64,000 bases of DNA from Strobilurus pachycystidiatus (lineage: Eukaryota > Basidiomycota > Agaricomycetes > Agaricales > Physalacriaceae): contig JAHLMK010000001.1 in assembly GCA_019915135.1 (NCBI GenBank), forward strand, positions 6,014,001 to 6,078,000. The letters are read 5' to 3'. How positions within the stretch are numbered: position 1 is the stretch's first letter; every line of letters starts with the position of its first letter. A program made the position numbers and the translations under genes. Below the pieces are notes generated by a model, which was given only the letters and a program-made list of their open reading frames with translations, did not search any database and was not told where the DNA came from. Of the stretch, positions 23,711 to 35,317 are shown piece after piece.

Positions 23711-25321
23711 TCAATCGCGAGGGTTGGCGAGAACGTACTCGAACGTCTCAGTGTGAAGAGGGGCTCGATACCTATGCCATGACGGCAGGTAAGCGTCCGA
23801 AAACCCACAGCTCCCTTCCAATCTTTCCAGGAAACTGCTGTATGTTTTTGGCATGTTCGTCCCGAGCCACTTTCTCAGAATTGAACTCCAGCCGCCTGAA
23901 GGAAATCCATCCGACGGCCGTTCGGATCTATCCTCCCATTCCCACCTGAACTCCAGCTTCAGAGATAGTGGCTTCTTCTGTATGGGCCGCTGTATGATGT
24001 TATACAGGGCCTCATCAAAAGTCTCGCATATGCTTTCGACATCGTATTCATATACGAGGACGTCAAAGACAATACGGACGGTCTCGAGTCTCGAGTGCTG
24101 TTCGATCCCCTCAGTCAGGAGTAGTTTGTGCCAATTCCAAGTCTCGTCCGTCGCCTCTCCCATCCATGTCAAATCGTTGTAAAGCACGAGCGATGTCAAG
24201 TTCCCGGCGGGGAATAGCGGCAGAGTGATGGGATCGAACGCGCGTCTGTCTTCGGTGGAAGTGTAGTTGATGTCCCCTAGGTGCTGTAGCTGGAGCGTTC
24301 GCAGGGTACGAGGACATTGCTCGACGAGCCGCGCGAACCGCGCCAGTGGGCGGGTTCCGAAAAAGTCGCTCGACAGAGACATCTTACACAACTCTGAGAA
24401 TGGCCAGTATACTGGGAAGAGCGTGAAGATGTCAATCAAAAGCTGGTCTGACACGCTAGCAACGTGGAGGCGCAGGCGGCGCAGGGCGGATCTCATGGGC
24501 AATGCCGGTGTGGCTCGAAAGAGCTTCCACATCATGTAGTCCTCGTTGCAGACTCTTGGATGGTCGCGGAGGCTGTCTGCCTCTAACCGGGGGTCTTCAG
24601 AGTCCCACAGGTACTCAACAACGAAGAGATGTGGCGAGAGGGTATCCGAGAGCAATACCTTGTCGGGCCGACCCCAGAACGTCTCCACTCCGGCGATGTA
24701 AAGCTTTTCCAGGCGGATCTCAAGGTTGACGGCGTCGGGCGACACGCACGTCATGTAGAGCAGGGTCTCGAACGACATGCGGCACCCGTTGAAAATGAGC
24801 GTGGACAAGGTCGGCGACGCGAAATAGCGCGCTCGAACTGCCTCTATACTGCGATTGGGCATATAATCGAAGTTTATATCCACAAAGCGGAGTTCCTCTA
24901 GTTTAGGAAGCATCGAGAGGAGGTGGGGGATTTTGGGATCTTGAGAGATCGTGTATAAGTCTGGATCTGAGTCCGCGTCGTCGGCCTCCTCGTCACTGGT
25001 ACTCATACCGTCATCGACGTCCATACCATCCTCGTCGAGGATGGGAGCCTGCATGTCCTCTATATCACTGGCATCCCTCAGTGTCAGAGAGTGAATGCAG
25101 TTGCCAATTATTGAGGGCTCTTCAAGCAAGGCAATCAAGCTGTCGAGCCCGCTCTTGCGTCGAGTGGCGTCGATAGAAATTTTGCGGAATGCGAGTTTGC
25201 ATATCGCGTCCTGCATATCGTGCCATACGTATCGCATCATAAGCAGTGTTGGCGTATCGCATTGCTCTAGGATGGCAATGAAAAGCTCGGTAGGGAGGTC
25301 GAATGTCATGATGCTGGCCAT
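23711..25321 (-). CDS. F-box-like protein with acidic insert
   Basis: A single-exon gene of 536 codons. Residues 6-45 (FDLPTELFIAILEQCDTPTL) match the start of an F-box, which would bind Skp1 in an SCF ubiquitin ligase. A strongly acidic stretch near residues 95-125 is rich in D and E. After it come leucine-patterned segments such as LLSMLPKLEELRFVDI and LRTLQLQHLGDI that resemble the irregular leucine-rich repeats common in basidiomycete F-box proteins. This family is greatly expanded in mushrooms and most members lack known targets. The lack of introns is usual for it. The divergent neighbour is a Zn2Cys6 factor. Confidence 0.7.
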   Translation of the reverse strand: MASIMTFDLPTELFIAILEQCDTPTLLMMRYVWHDMQDAICKLAFRKISIDATRRKSGLDSLIALLEEPSIIGNCIHSLTLRDASDIEDMQAPILDEDGMDVDDGMSTSDEEADDADSDPDLYTISQDPKIPHLLSMLPKLEELRFVDINFDYMPNRSIEAVRARYFASPTLSTLIFNGCRMSFETLLYMTCVSPDAVNLEIRLEKLYIAGVETFWGRPDKVLLSDTLSPHLFVVEYLWDSEDPRLEADSLRDHPRVCNEDYMMWKLFRATPALPMRSALRRLRLHVASVSDQLLIDIFTLFPVYWPFSELCKMSLSSDFFGTRPLARFARLVEQCPRTLRTLQLQHLGDINYTSTEDRRAFDPITLPLFPAGNLTSLVLYNDLTWMGEATDETWNWHKLLLTEGIEQHSRLETVRIVFDVLVYEYDVESICETFDEALYNIIQRPIQKKPLSLKLEFRWEWEDRSERPSDGFPSGGWSSILRKWLGTNMPKTYSSFLERLEGSCGFSDAYLPSWHRYRAPLHTETFEYVLANPRD

Positions 25322-26044
25322 GTCGCGTTAGTCACGAAAGCGAGAAGGTTCGTTGCTTACCTATCTTTAGAGAAAAATGAGGGAGGGTGGCTTTGACGAG
25401 GACAATTTCTTGAAGTGCTTGTCTCTTTTTTAGCTCCTATATATAGGCACAAGACAATTAGCGAGACAATAAAGCGACTTTAAATTTGCCAAGGATGGTC
25501 CGGTTCGTGTGCCATGATGGTCTTCCCTGCCCTCTTATTGTTGAACATTGAGTTGTGGGATTGGGTCATGTTCCTGGCCTCTTGCCAAAGCACACTTTCC
25601 AGGTGATGTCGATCTGGTTCGATGTTAGACGGAATCTGCGGAAAGCCACGGCTGGACCACTAGGGTTAGGGTCTGGCAATCTTTTTCTCTTCCGATCAAC
25701 TCTGGAACTTCATCTTGAGCAGGGCCTCGCGTTTCGACAGAAGTGCTGTACTACCAACAATTAAAGCCCATCCGCATCAACAAGCCTGGTGCTATTTTAT
25801 CGGAATCTCTACAATTGCTATATCATTGACTGCAGGTCGTAAATTCTACACACAGTGCAAATTCTCGATATGGGTTTACTGTGTGGGCGGCGGAGATGAC
25901 GGGATGCCAACGCCACGCATACGGAGATATAGCCGAACGTGCACTTCGGCGCAATGACGAGCAGTGTGGGGAATCGTCAAACCGGTATAAAATGACTTGG
26001 TCAACGACTGACTAACCCCTCGTCTCGAACCTTTCGACTAAGAC
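25322..26044. promoter_or_regulatory. Divergent promoter of F-box and Zn2Cys6 genes
   Basis: A 723-bp intergenic region. TATAAAA at 25986-25992 lies 59 bp before the ATG of the transcription factor and is a plausible TATA box. On the other side, TATATATA at about 25439-25446 lies about 120 bp upstream of the F-box start and could serve the minus strand. No coding signal was seen in between. Confidence 0.5.
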
Positions 26045-28101
26045 ATGAGCTCTGCTTCTTCGCTGTCTCGTGGCCAAGCATGCGTCTATTGTCGCAGGCG
26101 TAAAATGGTATGTCCCAACAGGCTTTCCACATCTTTGCTCATGTCTTGCTCATGCAGCGATGTGACGGAGCGCGACCCGTCTGTGGTCAGTGTATCCGCG
26201 GCCGACGCGTCGAAGACTGCCAGTACAATGACCGCGGCAAATCCAAGATGGAGCTTCTTGAGGAAAGCATAACCAAGGCTGAGGCTCGGTTGTACGAGCT
26301 CGAGCACCCAGAATGTGTGGGCTCTCCTATCTTCCTCAGTGATCCATACGCCGGCGCGCCCCCACAGACTGGAGTAGTCTCCCCCAGTACCGGTACCTCG
26401 TCTCCGTCATTCGCATTTTGATGATTGTGGGTAACCCATTTTTAAAATAGCCGAGCTTGAATGGTGGGCTACTCCCGAACCGCCCTCGAACATGAGAGCA
26501 TCACTGTCAGTCTCTCATTTGCCCCTGGAGATATCTCCAAATGAATGAAAATTTGACCGACGTCCCTCTTACCACCTGATCAGCATCGACTCCTTTCTTT
26601 CTCAGAGCTCTGAATACGGCTTCAGCCTCTACGTACCTCGGTTTCGTGCGTCTGCGCTAGGTAGCGAGACTCTTGGACATCCTTCCCGCCCGCTTCCAGC
26701 TCTCATGAATGCGGTCTATCTCGTCGGCGCGCATCTGTCCCTCGATGCTGAGATCGCTTCCCAAAAAGATGACTTCCTCTCACGCGCTCTCGCTCAAATC
26801 CCTGTATCGATATCAACTGGGCACCCTCAGCGCGTCGTCCAAACTCTCCAAGCCGAGCTGATCATCATATATTACCTATTCTCCGCTGGCAGATTTCTGG
26901 AGGGGAAGTACCACGTCTCCTTCTCCCTCTCGCTTTGCCTTGGAGCTGGGATGGGAAAGATTCGTTCCAATATGGCCGTGAACGCCGGTGAAAACGTTAC
27001 TGAAAATGGGGAGCTGTGGCTTCCTCCATCGATAGATGCGATTGAAGAGGGGGAGAGGATCGACGTGGCGTGGGCGATTTTCGTCATAGATCAGTGCTGG
27101 GCAGGCGCTTTGTCTGCACCGCCAGATGTGACCTTGCCGATCATGCCCATTGCGGCGCATGTGGATACGCCATGGCCGCTCGAGACAGAGGAGTACGAGA
27201 ATGTGAGTCCCATGTCTTAATCCGGTTCTAATTGTGGTCGGTACAGATGTCGACGAGGTGTGCTGATGAATGTGGACGCAGGGGGGCATTGCATCGAACA
27301 TTCAAACGTCTCGCACGATACAGAATTACTTGAACGGCCTCGAGTACCCTCACGGGAATGAGAACTCGACTAAGGCCCTTCTCGCTAAGGCGGCTCTCCT
27401 ATGGGAGAAAGCTACGGAGTGTGCAAATGCTTACAGCACCGGTCAGTCCGATACGCCATGATCATGCGCTGTAGACTTCAGTATACTGAGCTGCCGTGTG
27501 TTCCAGATCTCCCCTCGCCAGATATAGTTCAATTCTACTCCCTATTCAACTGCATTGACAACCTTCTCGAGTCGTTACATCGAACTCTGCCTCCACCCGA
27601 CTCTATTCCTCTACCCACGTCCGCTAAATTGCGCACCCTCTTCTTGGCGCAGAACGTGGCCCATGCAGCTACGATCCAGTTGCATAGTATTTTCGCTACG
27701 TCGGACGCGGAGTGTAAAGGGCGAGTGTTGGAGTCAGCCAAGTCGGTGTTCAGGCTCCCGAGGGCGTTCAGCATTACGAACCAGGGACAAGTCAAAGCTG
27801 TCAATCCAATCATCGGGGTGTGTACAATCTCTTCTTCCTCCAAGACTGCTGGGATTGAATTCTACGCCGAGTAGGCTATATGGGCTCTTGCAAGTCAGTC
27901 TCTTCTGGATGAGATCCTCCTCTACCGAACGGTCCCAGGGCATCCGTCTCGTGAAGAGCTAAAACTCGTCGACATTTTCGAATCCGGACTTCGGGACATT
28001 ATGCCATATGTACGACACTCTGCTCTACTCAGTAAGTCCTGGTCCACGAAGGTGTTCCATCCATTTGTGTCGTAACATGAGATTTAGCTGATCTATGGTA
28101 G
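26045..28101 (+). CDS. Zn(II)2Cys6 transcription factor
   Basis: Fungal-specific nuclear regulator with an N-terminal zinc binuclear cluster. The cluster is split by the first intron: CVYCRRRKM is followed by RCDGARPVCGQC and VEDCQY, giving the six cysteines. A short linker and coil (MELLEESITKAEARLYELE) follows. Later exons carry the middle homology domain: IDSFLSQSSEYGFSLY, LMNAVYLVGAHLS, VQTLQAELIIIYYLFSAGRF and DVAWAIFVIDQCWAGALS. The C-terminal part ends with LLDEILLYRTVPGHP. The last exon carries a strong donor GTAAGT near 28032. If it is spliced the stop is at 28101, otherwise at 28075. Six or seven introns are needed. Target genes are unknown. The gene is divergent from an F-box gene. 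Confidence 0.8.
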
Positions 28102-29135
28102 GATTTCAGTTCCACCAAATACAGGAAACATACTCAGAGAGATGACATGTCTATCAAACTCACTACCTAGGGAAACCTGGTGGTCTAGGCTGTGATGACT
28201 CACTATCAATCATACCGTAGTGTCAACCTCATAACAATTCTGTATCGTACTTCTACAAGCTTCTTACATATGATCAGATTACGCTATGAATCAAGGAACC
28301 ACAGCTCGAGTTAGTACCAGCACGAGTGCTGGCGCTGTCGAAGAATAGTTAGCCGTCAGGGAACTGTCAGTAATCTCAACTCATTTGACAAATGACGAGA
28401 CGATAAGTGGACAAAAATAGAGCTTTGAACGTGCGACAGACTATTCAATGAACTGCGAGTAAGTGCTTCCGTGTATGCGCGTGGTGCGCCACTCCGCCCT
28501 TCCCGTAGCATTCGATCACCCTTCTCGGTCGGAGTCGGCATTCTATCTAATCGATAGCCTTCACTGGGACAATGCGCAGAGGAGAGCCTACATACGCTCC
28601 GCGGAAAGCCTTAAAATGGCAGTAGTGACTACCTAGTTCAAGACTTGAATGCGCCACTGGCTGGCTGACTCGACATGTTTGTTGTATGTCGAGCACAGAT
28701 ACTTACCCCAGTGAACGATTTTCTTGAAACATCGCTGAGTTGGGAGGTAGTACTATGATACAAACATCAACACACATCTATTGTTGGCCATATTTGGGCA
28801 CCTGCTGGTAAATCATTCTATGAGTCCGCCTCGGCCAGCCTCGTGCTTCCCTCTCGTCGTACGGAGGCCTCCATTACGTAGACTGCCCCAGGTCTTCAGT
28901 GCTCGAGGCGGCTCTTTTTTCAGATAACGCTTGTATTCTCTGAGGCCCAAACTGCTTCGTACGTATAGGCGTCGAGTATGCTTTCATAATCAGACAGGGT
29001 GAGCGTCTAGAGCATGGTCCCGATCGCGAACAATGGCTGATGTGGACCGCCATCAAGGGCCCTATATAGCAGCTGCCACCGGCCTGCGAAGCTCCGCGAC
29101 CTTCTCAACCTTGCCTTCATCTCTTCGACATCTCA
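28102..29135. other. Intergenic region, no gene supported
   Basis: About 1 kb of unique-looking sequence without supported coding frames. Stops are frequent in all frames. Confidence 0.4.
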
Positions 29136-30257
29136 ATGTCCCGTCAGGTATCTGCAACAACTTTGCCGGATGAGCAGGGTGCACTAGAAGACTACTACTT
29201 CGTTCCGCGGGCAAAGGAGGTGCGTTCTTGCAAAACTGAAGACGACTGTCAGTGAAATTCAACATGTGCAAAGATTTACAAAATGGAATACTACTGGGGT
29301 CTCAATCGCGGAACAATTGAGTTCGAAGCGGCATTGAATCGCATTACAGGTAAGCCACATTGGCTATGTGCCAGTCGTAGATTGACGCGTCGTAGTGCGC
29401 TCTGATATCAAAAAGCTGCTTGAGGATGAGCAATACGCGTTAGTTCCGCGAAATGACACGCTCGAGCTTCTCTTCGACCTCCACGACCATAGTCAAGACT
29501 GTTCACCCCAGGATCGACGCGTCTTCACCGATGTGGGTACCAGGTTTCATCCTCCAAGAGCATCGTCCCTGATTTTTCTCAGAGTCTCCCTCTTTGCGAA
29601 TACACCTACGATCTTCGACCGACATCGACTTCATCCCCCAACATAAACTCATCGTACACTGTTGTTCGCTCCCCTGTGCATCCCGCCCTAGTCGTAGGCG
29701 CAACATACCCCTTGTTCAACCGCTACCCTTTCCTAGGCCGCAACAGGTGGATAAACCTCATCTCGTCATTCTATCTCCTCCAGCTTCCCTCTTCCGCGCG
29801 TAATCTTCCAGATTGGGGCCCACACGTTGACAGTATTCGTCCAGAACACGGCGGATCACCCACCCGGCGCCAGAGGGCGCGTCGATCCTTGGACTCACAG
29901 CCGCGCAAGGCCGACTTGAGCGACGACACATCGTGTCTTCCTCTCCTGAGCGGAGTACCAGAAACCCTTCCTCGTGCTGAACGCTCTGTGTCTCCCTCTG
30001 AGGGCGGGGATCTGACAATGGTACTTGTCAATGACGACGAGATAGGTGATTATGCCTTTGAGCCAGTACGCACTCTGGCCGACGCCGTGGAGTACGGTGA
30101 CGACTGGAAGGCTGTGATTAGGAAGCGCGTACTGGCGAGAAGGCGAGTGGGCGAGAACCGCGAAATGACGGGAAAAAGGTCCCCAAAGAAGCACGCGAGT
30201 AGAAGAAGTACGCTATGGATATCAACGGCCACTGCGGCGCGCCGGACGGAACTATGA
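29136..30257 (+). CDS. Uncharacterised protein, probably basidiomycete-specific
   Basis: Four exons join in frame. The first begins MSRQVSATTLPDEQGALEDY and ends at an intron near 29219. The second encodes KMEYYWGLNRGTIEFEAALN. The third covers DIKKLLEDEQYALVPRNDTL and LLFDLHDHSQD. The last runs to the stop at 30257 and includes NRYPFLGRNRWINLISSFYL. I recognise no catalytic domain. The C-terminal 60 residues are basic and could be nuclear-targeting. The even codon usage and clean introns argue for a real gene. Function is unknown. Confidence 0.6.
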
Positions 30258-30663
30258 TTGGGATCTTGTAAGTGTATTGGTAGCACATGTATCTTACTTG
30301 TTGTGTCGTTTATGTATTATCTAAGACTCTGTAAAACTCTACATACGAACCCGATTCTCTATCCGGTCCCGAGCCAATAATGGGTGTACAGCCTGGCGAA
30401 TGAGAAACTAACGTCTTGGGGTATCCGTTCAGATTCGCGACGATTCTCTGACGATCAGCAGATAAATCCTTCGGAGCAGTTGGGTCATGGTCCAGTCATA
30501 TTTGCATCGTGCTAATACCGGGGTCATGTTTCGCACGAAAATGACGTTAGCACAGGAGCGTTCTTGACGTACCAAGAAATCTCCTCTGTGATTGTAGTAT
30601 TGTGCGCAAGATAACTTGAACAGATGTCAAACATGAATTCCACTTTGGTTGATAAGTAAGCAC
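30258..30663. other. Convergent 3' spacer, nothing recognised
   Basis: Separates the 3' ends of two genes that face each other. No open frame or repeat worth naming. Confidence 0.4.
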
Positions 30664-31687
30664 TCATGATGCGTAACAATCCATGAACGCCTCAATCCCA
30701 TCCTTAGCAACTAGATAATTGTCATCAAAGTCAAACTCAAAAGCGCAGGAAGATCCTCCTAAATCGTCTTCTACTGCAAACTTGCTTTCCGTGCCCGTGG
30801 GCGGCAGCTCCAGGCGGACCATCTCGAGCGTGTGCAGTCTCAAGACCTTGCTGATAGTGCGGATGGTTCCTTGGAATTCAGGCGCGTCAGGGTATCGTGT
30901 CTCGAAGAGAACGCGTTGGAGCGTGTAGGTTTGAGAGAGGTCGAAGAACGCTGAGGCGCACTGTCATCGACGGCCAAACGTATAAAGTAGGAGACGTACC
31001 ATCCTCGCCTACACGAAGCGCTAAGTCTTCCAGTGTATCCGTATTTGCCCCGAGTAACCTCTTGACCGCACGTACAGGCGGCTCGACCTCGCCCCTAATA
31101 TGGATGCGCCTCAATTGGAAGTTCGATGCTAACCATTCGATGAGCAGCGCGTTCCATCCATGTAGCCTGACGCTGGTGATAGCGGGTAGGACATATGCTG
31201 TCGATGGGAGACGCAAGCGAGTGTACCGCAGATCCATGTCGACGAGCGGTGGGAAGCGGATCTCCAGTGCTGTTGCACTCATGGGGAGGGTTCTGAGGAA
31301 TTCCTCTAATTCGAGGGCATTGGCACATTCGCATAGAAGACTTCCTGGAAAGATTTCCGTTCCAAAGGAAGGGGACGGTGGTGAGTTGCAGGCGGACGGG
31401 TAAAGCTCTGGTGCAGCGTCGCTTGTAGCAAACGAAACGTGACGAGATGAGTTCCTGCTAAACGTTCTCCGCAATGACGATGTAATCCTTTTGGCAATGA
31501 TAGAGGCCTTGGGAGGAGTTATGTGCGAGTGAAAGAATGAGGAAGTGGCCGAGGTGGATGGACCATATGACGTCCGAGGAGATGTGTCGGAATACGATGA
31601 TGGTGAGTACGTGTCAAAAGACGACGAGGACTGGCAAGATGAGGCCAGAGAGATTGTAGAGTCGGAGACATTGTCACTGGAGTACAT
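30664..31687 (-). CDS. Serine-rich uncharacterised protein
   Basis: Two exons. The long first exon starts at 31687 and encodes a Ser/Thr/Tyr-rich, probably disordered N-terminus of about 80 residues. A folded-looking region with leucine patterning follows (LEEFLRTLPMSATALEIRF, PAITSVRLHGWNALLIEWL). An intron near 30970-31002 joins to an exon encoding AFFDLSQTYTLQRVLFETRY and an acidic C-terminus, with the stop at 30664. The leucine pattern resembles the degenerate repeats of basidiomycete F-box-type proteins, but no F-box is present. Function unknown. Confidence 0.6.
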
Positions 31688-32836
31688 GGTGGTGGTGGTT
31701 CAAATGAGGAGTGAATGAGGCCCCTCGACCAGCGAGATAATTTCGTGATGCGTTAAGGAGCTCTTGAAAATTTTTGATGAATAGGGACGCGTCTCAAAAG
31801 TAGATCCATGGAGGAAAATAGGGGAGTTGCGAAATACTCAGGAGTGGTGAGTGGTATGCACAAAATCGAGAGCCCCGCAGTGTAGATCATCGAGAGCGTC
31901 GTCGGGCGGGCCGCGGGCCTCAGTGTTCGAGAAGCGGCAGTGGAAACCGGTGAAGATACGAGAGAGGAAAGCAGAGATCCCACCATGAGGTGTAACTATT
32001 GGTAGATAATCCGATTGATTTCTTGACCGAAGAACAGGTCCTCGTCTTGCGAGCATGGTTCTGAAAAAACAAGTTTGATGTCGGTCAAGATCGGGTTTAC
32101 GGCCCAAAGACCGGACCGGGAGCCGATTCTGGATTTGCAATTATTACCTTGACCTCTTTCCGTCAGGGCGTTTTTCGCCGTTTCTATGCCATCCTTCGTC
32201 TCCGCTGTAGCCTTAGATCCTTCGTGTCTTCAGCTTAGGTCCTGTGAAGCTATAGATGACGAACATAGTTACCTGGAGGCGAATGACGGCATGTCTTCTA
32301 CAGCTTCGGCCTCGTGTCTGTCTTTCGCCCTCATCATCATGCCAGCGCATGAAAGGTGACCGTCTTATCTTAAGCTGCTCCGGTGATCACCAGGGTGAGC
32401 ATAAGCCGTCGCTCATCTTATGTTTCTGCGCCCGAAGTAGTAAGCATCTTCCAATCGGGCTGCCAGAACATGAGTCGTAACTTAAGTCATTACTCGAGTA
32501 GCGAGACAAGTAATTAAGCTTCAATCACAGCTTGAGTCATTGCTGATGGTCGGACTCAAAATCTTGCATATGCATTTCAACATAAGTCCGACTGGAGTTC
32601 CCATCTTAAGTGTCGACTTGTGTTGAGAAGTTACAAGCTTGAGTACTACCTGACTACATGTGCCGATGTCATCTCGCCAAGTCATCACTTCCGAGTGCGG
32701 CGCGAGGCACGCGTGAGGGTAGTATCGATGCCAGCGTCTAACAAGGGTACGGGCAGCTCTGATGGAGGCACATACGCATACCCGTTGCCACGCTTCTGTC
32801 TGTAAACCACGGAGATTGGCATGACGCGATGACAAG
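31688..32836. other. Intergenic region with a dispersed repeat
   Basis: No gene supported. It contains one copy of a dispersed repeat (32356-32425) followed by CTTGAG/CTTAAG-type short motifs up to about 32560. The rest is unique-looking. Confidence 0.45.
32356..32425 (+). repeat. Dispersed repeat, copy 1
   Basis: A 70-nt stretch matches 52211-52280 in inverse orientation with about 59 of 70 bases identical by eye. Shared cores are CTCCGGTGATCACC and GGGTGAGCATAAGCCGT. Both copies lie next to CTTGAG-rich DNA, so they may be parts of a longer mobile element. The class is not known. Confidence 0.65.
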
Positions 32837-35317
32837 CTAAGACTGTTCATACCTTTTGCGCTGGTTCTCCGAGGTCCCAGAAGTCGCGTTAGAGCCTTCG
32901 GCCGCCGCAGCCCCGGCCTGCGAAGACTCTGGGGCCTTTTCCTTGCCCGGCCGCTTTCTCCTTGTGACTTTCAATACACAATCCTCACATGAACGGGTGG
33001 GGAAACAAACTTACTTCCCTGTTGACTCCTTCGGCTTCTTGGGCGCCTCCAAGTTGTGATCGTTTCTTGCCTTTCTTTTGAGCGACGGGTTAGTGAAGGA
33101 CGGTGGTGGTGGTGCAAATGCTCACTTTGCTGGTGCCCCTCTAGCTTTCTTAGGCGCCTCTTCAGCCTTCTCAGGAGCCTCTCTAGCCTTCTTAGGCGCC
33201 TCGGTATTGTCCTTCGCCTGTTGTCTAGAGAAGTAGTCAGTGGAGGGATTCAATAGCACACTGGGGTCGTGAATTCACTTTCTTCGCCACTTCTGCGGTG
33301 TCATATTGTCATCACTGTTCAATGTAAGCAAGCCAAGCTTCCGTCAAGCTCTCGAGACACTCACCCTTCTTCGACTAATACTACTTCCCTTGTAATATCA
33401 TCCGAGTCGACGTTTGGTAAGGCTCCTGAGTCTGGCGCTGCTTCCGTCGAGAGGCTGCTATGAACGTCAGCAAAGTGCAACAGGTATACTCGCATCTCAC
33501 TCACGGACAATCCGTCATTATCGTATCCTCGTCCCCAACGGTGTTGCGACCACCTCTACCCCCACGCTCTGATCTCTTGGCTGGCGAATTCGGTCCGACC
33601 TTTGGTGATGCCGGCTTTGCTTGTAGGTATGTGTCCGCCACTGGCACCGTGTCGACCACTTTCCCTGAACCAGGCAATGAGGGTCTTTCTGGCGCTGCCT
33701 GATCCTTCGGCGGCGGGACCAACGATTGCGGGGGTGGTGGTGTGGCCAACTTGCTACGTGGATAGTCTTGAGGCAACAGAAAACGGAAGGGATCAGTTGA
33801 ATCCTCATTCGAGCGGGTCATGAGCGCAGTTATCGCTGAGAGGCGTGCTTGAGCATGTATCGCGGCTCCTTTGGTAGAGGTCAGATACGCCTCGACTTCT
33901 GGCCACGCCGAAGTGTCGAAGAAGTCGCGTGGCTTAGCCCCAAGTTCGGTGCGATTGAGAGTCGTAGTGCGGTAGATTGACGCTTCAGAATTGTTAGAAT
34001 CCATCAGAAACAAACCTCAAAGCGTCTGAACGTACACCACATGGCAGCGATATACTCTTCAATCACAACAGCTTGTTGCGCTCCCGTTTGAGCATCCAGG
34101 TCTATCATCGGGAAGCGGGGCAAGTTGTCGTCGTCCGTTGGGAAGTTTAGAGACCGTTTCACTGGCACTAGAACCCCAGATTAGGGAGGCAGCCGCGAAA
34201 GTTTACAACTGAGTCAACACTCACAGGGACACTTGTTATTGAACCATGCAGATACGTTCGTGAGAACGTTGGAATCCAGAACCTCGGACATCATGCACGC
34301 CTCTTTCCCGCAAGCAGATGAATCGATGCTGTAGGTACATCAGTATGCGGAAATAATGACGCCAAGTTCTCGACATACACAGATCCATCCAAAGATCCGT
34401 CCACCCGATCGCGAAAGATATACATGACCGTAACTGCGACGGGCCCACCGATGGTCTCGATTTCCTTGGCCAGCTTATCCGATACCTGCCGGACAGCTAG
34501 AGGCAGTCGCAAAAGGGTGCTTATGGACACAAATCAGCAAACAGGAATTCAGGTCACCCTCGATGTGAGTACCCACCTCTTGTGGGAGCCCAGTTTCTGC
34601 GCCTTGACTTCCCATTTCTCTCGCTCTTCTTCCGTGAGCGCCTGCCAGAGTTCGGCTGCGGCCTTGCTAAAAGCAGCACCATTATTGCCGTCCTTGACCT
34701 GGTTCCTGAGCTCTTGAGCGCGCTCGCGAACGTCCTCGCGCTGTTCCTCTTGAAACAGCTGCTGCCCGCGTAGAACGTTGGAAAAACGAAGGAGGCCCCG
34801 CCTGGTAACAGCTTTTCCGGACGAACCCTCCTCCTCCCCCCCTTCGTCGTCGTCGTCCTCCTCTTCGTCGTCGTCGTCGTCCTTGCTGAAGCCAGGTGTC
34901 TTCTTGAAGTCCTTCCCCTTGTCGATGTAATGGTTTTTCTTGTTGGTAAACCACTTGGAGATCTTCTACAAGGATGTCAGACACCAATGATACAATACGA
35001 CTTCGCGCGTCCTATTGAACTGAGCTCACCGTCTTCAACCCGACAGCATTAGGGTCCGGGAATACGGGGTGCTTGAGCGCCGCGCTCGTCACCGTCTTTA
35101 CCCATTTGCTTCGTTTCTCCTCGGTATTGCCCTTGGGGCCCTTGCACACAACCTCCCATTCGGGCAGGAACGTCCACAGAAGCGTGAGTTGCTCGGCCGT
35201 CAGCTGGTTATCGTTGTTGCTCCGGTACGGTTTCCTGAGCTCCTTAACGGGGAGTGTCCTCGGGTCGTACCCGCTCGCAAGCCATGGATCTTCGACCTTC
35301 AGATCGTAAGGCTTCAT
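32837..35317 (-). CDS. Uncharacterised multi-exon protein with K/A/P-rich tail
   Basis: Seven or more exons can be joined from the ATG at 35317 (MKPYDLKVEDPWLASGYDPR). Exon 1 includes LTAEQLTLLWTFLPEWE. Exon 2 opens KISKWFTNKKNHYIDKGKDF, vaguely like the recognition helix of a homeodomain, then a run of aspartates and glutamates. A segment ALTEEEREKWEVKAQKLG resembles the helix of HMG-box-like proteins. Later exons give LRLPLAVRQVSDKLAKEIE, SACGKEACMMSEVLDS, a proline-rich stretch, and an arginine/glycine stretch before DEDTIMTD. The 3' part encodes a lysine-rich tail with repeats of APKKAREAPEKAEEAPKKAR. The last exon joins could not be resolved, so the end at 32837 is tentative. DNA or chromatin binding is only a guess. 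Confidence 0.5.
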
